Part shown: positions 60,252 through 64,000 of the stretch, in pieces | Numbering within the stretch: the stretch's first letter is position 1 | Layout: each line of letters begins with the position of its first letter | Assembly: GCA_014529385.2 (NCBI GenBank) | Contig: CM043963.1 | Location: 3,477,001-3,541,000 of the forward strand | DNA length: 64,000 bases | Reading direction: 5' to 3' | Origin: Adiantum capillus-veneris | Lineage: Eukaryota; Streptophyta; Polypodiopsida; Polypodiales; Pteridaceae | Program-made: the position numbers and the translations under genes | The notes under the pieces: generated by a model | Databases searched by the model: none | The model's input: the letters and a program-made list of their open reading frames with translations, nothing else | Told to the model about the DNA's origin: nothing

Positions 60252-61817
60252 ATGTACGGGGTACGTAATGAAAAGAAGAAATTGAAATACGTTGGTAAGG
60301 GACCATATCAAGTGTGTGAAATTACCCCGCAAGATACCATTCGTGTGGAGACTCTAGATGGAGTTGAAACCATTGGATTCCTTAATGGGAGTAAATTCAA
60401 AAGATATTATGATCCTCTAAGCCAGGAAGAGTTGCAAGCCATCCATCAAAAGAAGGTTGCCAAGGAACAAGCAGAGCTTAGAAAAATCCAAGCAAGAGTT
60501 GAGGCTCGAGAACGACAACAACATCTTAGACTGGGAATAAGGATAAAAGTTGAGGCTAATCTGGGAATCACGCAAGCATTTTTTGAGGACACAGATGACG
60601 ACTCATTAGAATCTGAGCCACCCCTACGATACCCAATTGAGCTAAATAGCCCCTATGGGAAAGTACTATACAATGCCTTATTAGATACGGGAGCTAAACA
60701 CAATTTGTTATCCTATGGAGTTTGGTGTCAATTAGGGAAACCGACCCTATCCCCGAGTACGATGCAAGTCAAGGACATTAATAAAAAGAAAACTGCTATT
60801 CTTGGAGTCCTTCAGACCCCTGTTGTCTATGAAAATGGAAGCATAGTGCAGAGGTTTCTAGTCATGCCCGCGGGAGCTATGGAAGGCAACGTAAACCTAG
60901 GACGCACGTGGATGTTGGCAACCAAATGCACTATTGATTGGGATACTGGTAGTGTCACGACGCGACCACTGACTCTTACCCCTATCATTCAAGCAAAGTC
61001 ACCTACGTTGCAAACTTTAGCAAAGTTGAAGGATAGCCAACATTCACAAGCCAAGGTGGTTAACTCGTCTTTGCCGGCTACCCATGAGCCTAGTACTTCA
61101 ATACTTGTAGTTGCAACAAGTAGTAATATTGCAAGTACTCAACCTGCACGACCCAAGAGTACATATCAATGGGTCCCCAAGGCCTTACTTCCAACTACCT
61201 CAACCCTCCCATCCATTCCAAGAAAAAATTTCCCTGGAAAACCAAGAGCGCGGTCTAGGAGAGTCAAGACCAAATCACGATGGATTCCGAAACGACTATT
61301 AGAAGCCCAAGGCTACTATGATGGAAATGAGCAAATTTGGGTACCTAAACGTAAAACGTGTCCTTCCCTATCGACAACAAACCCATATGAGTCAAACAGT
61401 GTAACGCTAAAGCCAATGGCAGACCGTGGGAAGGGAAAGATCAAAGAATGCTACACACCTAGTCCAGAGCTAGTTTGGGTTCCAAGGCAAAACCAATTTG
61501 TTCCACCTAGCTCAGGAAGGCGGGAGTTCCGTGAAGCTTCTAGCTCCTCATGTAATACATCCATAGAGGTAAAAGCTTCTACACAGCCTCCACCTACAAT
61601 AGTGGACCTCCATGAAGCTACAAAGGAATCCACACCTTCCAGTGTTCAAGAATCACCTGATGAACCACTTCAAGTTCGATCCTAGGAGAGTACCTTACCA
61701 CCCTTGCAACTCGACGAGGCACCTAAGGTAATAGAAAACTACTGGCAAAAATCTTCACCTATAACAACTTGGAACAACTGGTTTCAAAGGGTAATGACAT
61801 CATTTCAAACGGTATGA
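60252..61817 (+). pseudogene. G1 integrase C-terminus plus second retropepsin and WVPK-motif tail
   Basis: Starts with a GPY/F-type integrase C-terminal module (KYVGKGPYQVCEI, KFKRYYD), then a basic, probably coiled-coil stretch (ELQAIHQKKVAKEQAELRK). A second retropepsin-like domain follows: LRYPIELNSPYGKVLYNALL, DTGAKHNLLS with catalytic Asp at residue 145 (60684-60686), and VNLGRTWMLATKCTIDW near residue 215. The tail carries YQWVPK, SRWIPKRLLEAQGYYDG, QIWVPK and LVWVPR motifs. A TGG to TAG change at 61683-61685 truncates it; without it the frame would end at about 61817 as in G2. The canonical DTG contrasts with the DGG of the usual protease. Most gypsy elements end pol at integrase, so this is an added module. 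Confidence 0.85.
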
Positions 61818-62064
61818 TCTACCCAAGGAAGGGGGGAGTGTTTGTGGACATCCATTATTCACTTGCTGCCCTCTCAACCTTTCTCCCTGACCTCTTAATC
61901 TCCAATCTTAGGGAATGTATATATAAAGCCTTATACTCACAAAAACAAGATAAAAAAGTAAAAGAGCAAGAGCCATAACACAAAATCATAAAAACAAATT
62001 ATGCACAAGAACACGACCCTTGTAATATTTACACTCTAACCATCATCTATTTGCGTGTACAGAT

Positions 62065-62487
62065 ATGGCTAATACGCTAGAGTCATCCACTCCTGCCTTG
62101 GGTGAGAGATACCCTCGTTACTTTTCACAAATATTTCACATGGTCTTTCCAGTGCTTGCATGTGAATGGGATTTGATAGGTACACTAGCATGTGAGAGGA
62201 ATTTTGAGGAGTTAGAATGGCTGATACGTCTCTTGACCACGTCTGATCCATACTTAGTAGAGAGCGTTTCTCCCATTGCACAAGCCTACCCTTTTGACCA
62301 AGATGACTATAGGCGTCTTGTGACCTTCTTAGTAAACATGGGCACCTATGATGAAGAAGAAAATTTACAGGACTACACGGATGGCACATATGGTCTCATG
62401 GATGATGACTTTGTTTATCTCGACGACGAGAATAGGGGTTTAGCCTTAGGGTTTCCCCCCAACCTCTACAATATCCTATTCCCTTGA
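62065..62487 (+). CDS. G1 accessory ORF, 140 aa, function unknown
   Basis: An intact ATG-started frame between pol and the 3' LTR. The product is acidic, with no signal peptide or clear membrane span (MANTLESSTPALGERYPRYF, ...DYTDGTYGLMDDDFVYLDDE). The sequence just before the ATG (TTGCGTGTACAG) looks like a splice acceptor, so expression from a spliced message is possible. Athila/Tat-group elements often have extra ORFs here, but I do not recognise this one and it is not Env-like. It is absent from G2. It is one of the few undamaged frames of G1. Confidence 0.5.
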   Translation: MANTLESSTPALGERYPRYFSQIFHMVFPVLACEWDLIGTLACERNFEELEWLIRLLTTSDPYLVESVSPIAQAYPFDQDDYRRLVTFLVNMGTYDEEENLQDYTDGTYGLMDDDFVYLDDENRGLALGFPPNLYNILFP

Positions 62488-63850
62488 CTCTCTAGGGGGA
62501 GTGCAAATAATTAGATTAGGGTTGCTTATGTTTTTTGTTGTGTTCAATAAGTGTTGGTACCTTTTTCCACTAATGTGCCTCCTGGAGGTATTTCTTTTGT
62601 TTCCTAGTGTGTACAGGAGCGTGTTGCTATTGATAGGATTTGGACCTTCATGGAACCTTTCTCTCGTTCACACTTCAGATCAAGCGCGACCATCAACACA
62701 AACAAGTGTTTTTTGTCCATTAGCATTGCCCCTATCTATTTTGCATCCATGTTTGTCTGCTTTAATTGTGATTGGTAGCCTAATATTCACCGCATTTGCT
62801 TAGTATCAAACATTTAATTCAATGTAATTTTTTGTCATAATCACTTGTCTAGGTTTAAAAATCAAGCAGTCCGACTAAACTAGTTTGACCAAGCTAGGTG
62901 TTAGAAATCTTCTCTTAATACCATGGGGAATGCCTTCCTAATAAGCAATGGTTACTTAGGTTCTTAATCCGATTTAGGCAGCATTGTGTGAAATGTACTA
63001 GGGCTTTCTAGTGGGCTTGACCCTATTGACCTTTAGCTTAAGTATTATAAAGGGAGTTTACTAGTGTGATGAGCCTGGGGAGCTGTATCAGAGTTATATG
63101 ACCCCCCAAAGCTACAAAATTAAAATGATGAAAACAAACAACACAAAAAAATATCAAAGTGCCACAATGTAAAATTTTAAGCTGGAAGAGAAATCCCTGC
63201 TTAAATTGGTACTCCACTCACATGTATCGCCTATGGTACTAGAGCCCTAGAGGTTCCCAGTGTGGGTGCTTTTCCTTGAAAAGCAAAAAACCCAAGGCAT
63301 ACAAAATAAGCACACACATCAAAATTGAATCACTGTGAAAAGACTTTGGGGGGTCAAAGCAAAGGTAATCAGTCAGGCGATGATTTCATGAGAAATTCCT
63401 TTTATTGTAGCTTAACTACAAGGTCCTCTAGGTATAGCCTCTAGTCAGCCCTCGAACATGAAATACTTGGCTCTCGCGATTAAACAACTTAATTAACCAG
63501 AGAAAATTAAGAATCTTACCCATGGTATTAATAGTCGATCTCTAGTGCCTTTCGACCTTTAAATTAGTGACCCCAAACTTGTTTAATTTTTTACCTTTAC
63601 ATCTGTTTATGCCTTTGATTACATTGCAATTCAATACTTATTGCTGACAAATTGTTTAAAATTCTGTTACCAATCAATTGTCTACCTAAAATTGCATATG
63701 CTTTTTAATCGCTTATGAGAATGCAATTACTGTGCAATGTTGTTTGATTTTGCAGTGACTGAAGAAGGCTAAGGACATTCATCTCAAATGCTCTTCCACC
63801 TCCACCAACGAGCTTCAACTCAATAGCTTCCGAGGACGGAATATACATCA
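62488..63850 (+). other. G1 3' non-coding region
   Basis: Aligns with the G2 3' region. A GTG-started hydrophobic frame at 62501-62803 is not maintained in G2 and is not called as a gene. Confidence 0.6.
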
Positions 63851-63862
63851 GGAAGGGGGGCA
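63851..63862 (+). other. G1 polypurine tract
   Basis: GGAAGGGGGGCA immediately before TGTTAACCC, identical to the G2 tract. Confidence 0.92.
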
Positions 63863-64000
63863 TGTTAACCCTCACGGCTCACGGACACCCTATCACCTAC
63901 GAGGCGGACGTTGTAACCTACGGTGGACATTGTATTATTTATTTGGTAGAGTCAGGTACCGGGTTTGTCGGTACAATAGGAAAAGGGTAAGAGTGATCGC
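63863..64000 (+). repeat. G1 3' LTR, first 138 bp
   Basis: Matches the start of the 5' LTR (36239-36376) with about 5 substitutions. The window ends inside it. Confidence 0.95.

Larger units (their letters stand above)
36239..64000 (+). mobile_element. G1: large Ty3/gypsy element with duplicated gag-protease and an extra post-integrase retropepsin
   Basis: The element starts with the 5' LTR at 36239 and runs past the window in its 3' LTR (from 63863). It contains a tRNA-Asp PBS, a long leader, gag, protease, RT, RNase H, integrase in Ty3/gypsy order, an added retropepsin-like C-terminal region, and an accessory ORF before the PPT. Gag-protease is present twice in tandem (unit 1 ends 52621, unit 2 is 52622-56600). 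Copia-3 and G2 are nested in unit 1. PBS type and the extra 3' ORF suggest the non-chromovirus Athila/Tat group, but placement needs a phylogeny. Reading frames carry many stops. The visible 138 bp of the 3' LTR differ from the 5' LTR at about 5 positions. Confidence 0.93.

Noticed and set aside
62501-62803. Hydrophobic 100-codon frame near the G1 3' LTR, possible Env-like protein
   Set aside because: It starts with GTG, and the corresponding G2 sequence has indels that destroy the frame; the hydrophobicity comes from T-rich sequence.

Overview
The window is gene-poor land-plant nuclear DNA and consists almost entirely of nested transposable elements. The evidence is Ty1/copia and Ty3/gypsy LTR retrotransposons of plant type, primer sites matching plant initiator tRNA-Met and tRNA-Asp, MITE-like hairpins, a Mutator-like insertion, a tRNA-derived SINE and many CT/GA microsatellites. 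I see no intact host gene, rRNA or tRNA gene. The species cannot be named from the sequence.

Left part (1-17.7 kb). A recent copia element (copia-1, minus strand, 701-5878) has identical 227-bp LTRs and one intact 1428-codon polyprotein. It sits inside a 145-bp hairpin MITE. Beyond it lie decayed remnants: a second copia lineage (6.75-8.34 kb), chromovirus-type gypsy integrase and RT/RNase H on the minus strand (9.06-9.9 and 12.7-13.7 kb, separated by an unidentified 2.8-kb block), and a chromodomain scrap at 15.5 kb.

Middle (17.7-33.4 kb). A decayed plus-strand gypsy element is cut by a solo LTR (18645-19435) and by an older copia-1 relative (copia-2, 19762-32677). Copia-2 is itself cut by a 7.6-kb Mutator-like insertion (23017-30663), which carries a SINE, a smaller TIR element, tandem repeats and a possible captured gene fragment.

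Right part (33.9-64 kb). A second-lineage copia (copia-B) has been cut by a large plus-strand gypsy element, G1, which starts at 36239 and runs off the window within its 3' LTR. G1 has a tRNA-Asp PBS, a tandem duplication of gag-protease, RT, RNase H, integrase, a SECOND retropepsin-like domain after integrase, and an accessory ORF before the 3' LTR. Two younger elements sit inside G1. One is copia-3 (38171-43348, intact polyprotein). The other is G2 (44573-49832, minus strand), a non-autonomous relative of G1 that has lost gag core, RT, RNase H and integrase but keeps an ORF for the extra retropepsin-like protein.

Most noteworthy: G1 and G2 share a DTG retropepsin outside the usual gag-pol protease position. 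In a 40-codon comparison between them, 19 codons differ and 17 of those changes are synonymous. The signal looks like long-term selection on a protease-plus-WVPK-motif protein that the deletion derivative still carries. LTR pair differences (0/227, 2/227, 4/576, 5/138 and about 12/227) agree with the order of nesting. G1 itself is decayed by scattered stops, several of them CGA to TGA.
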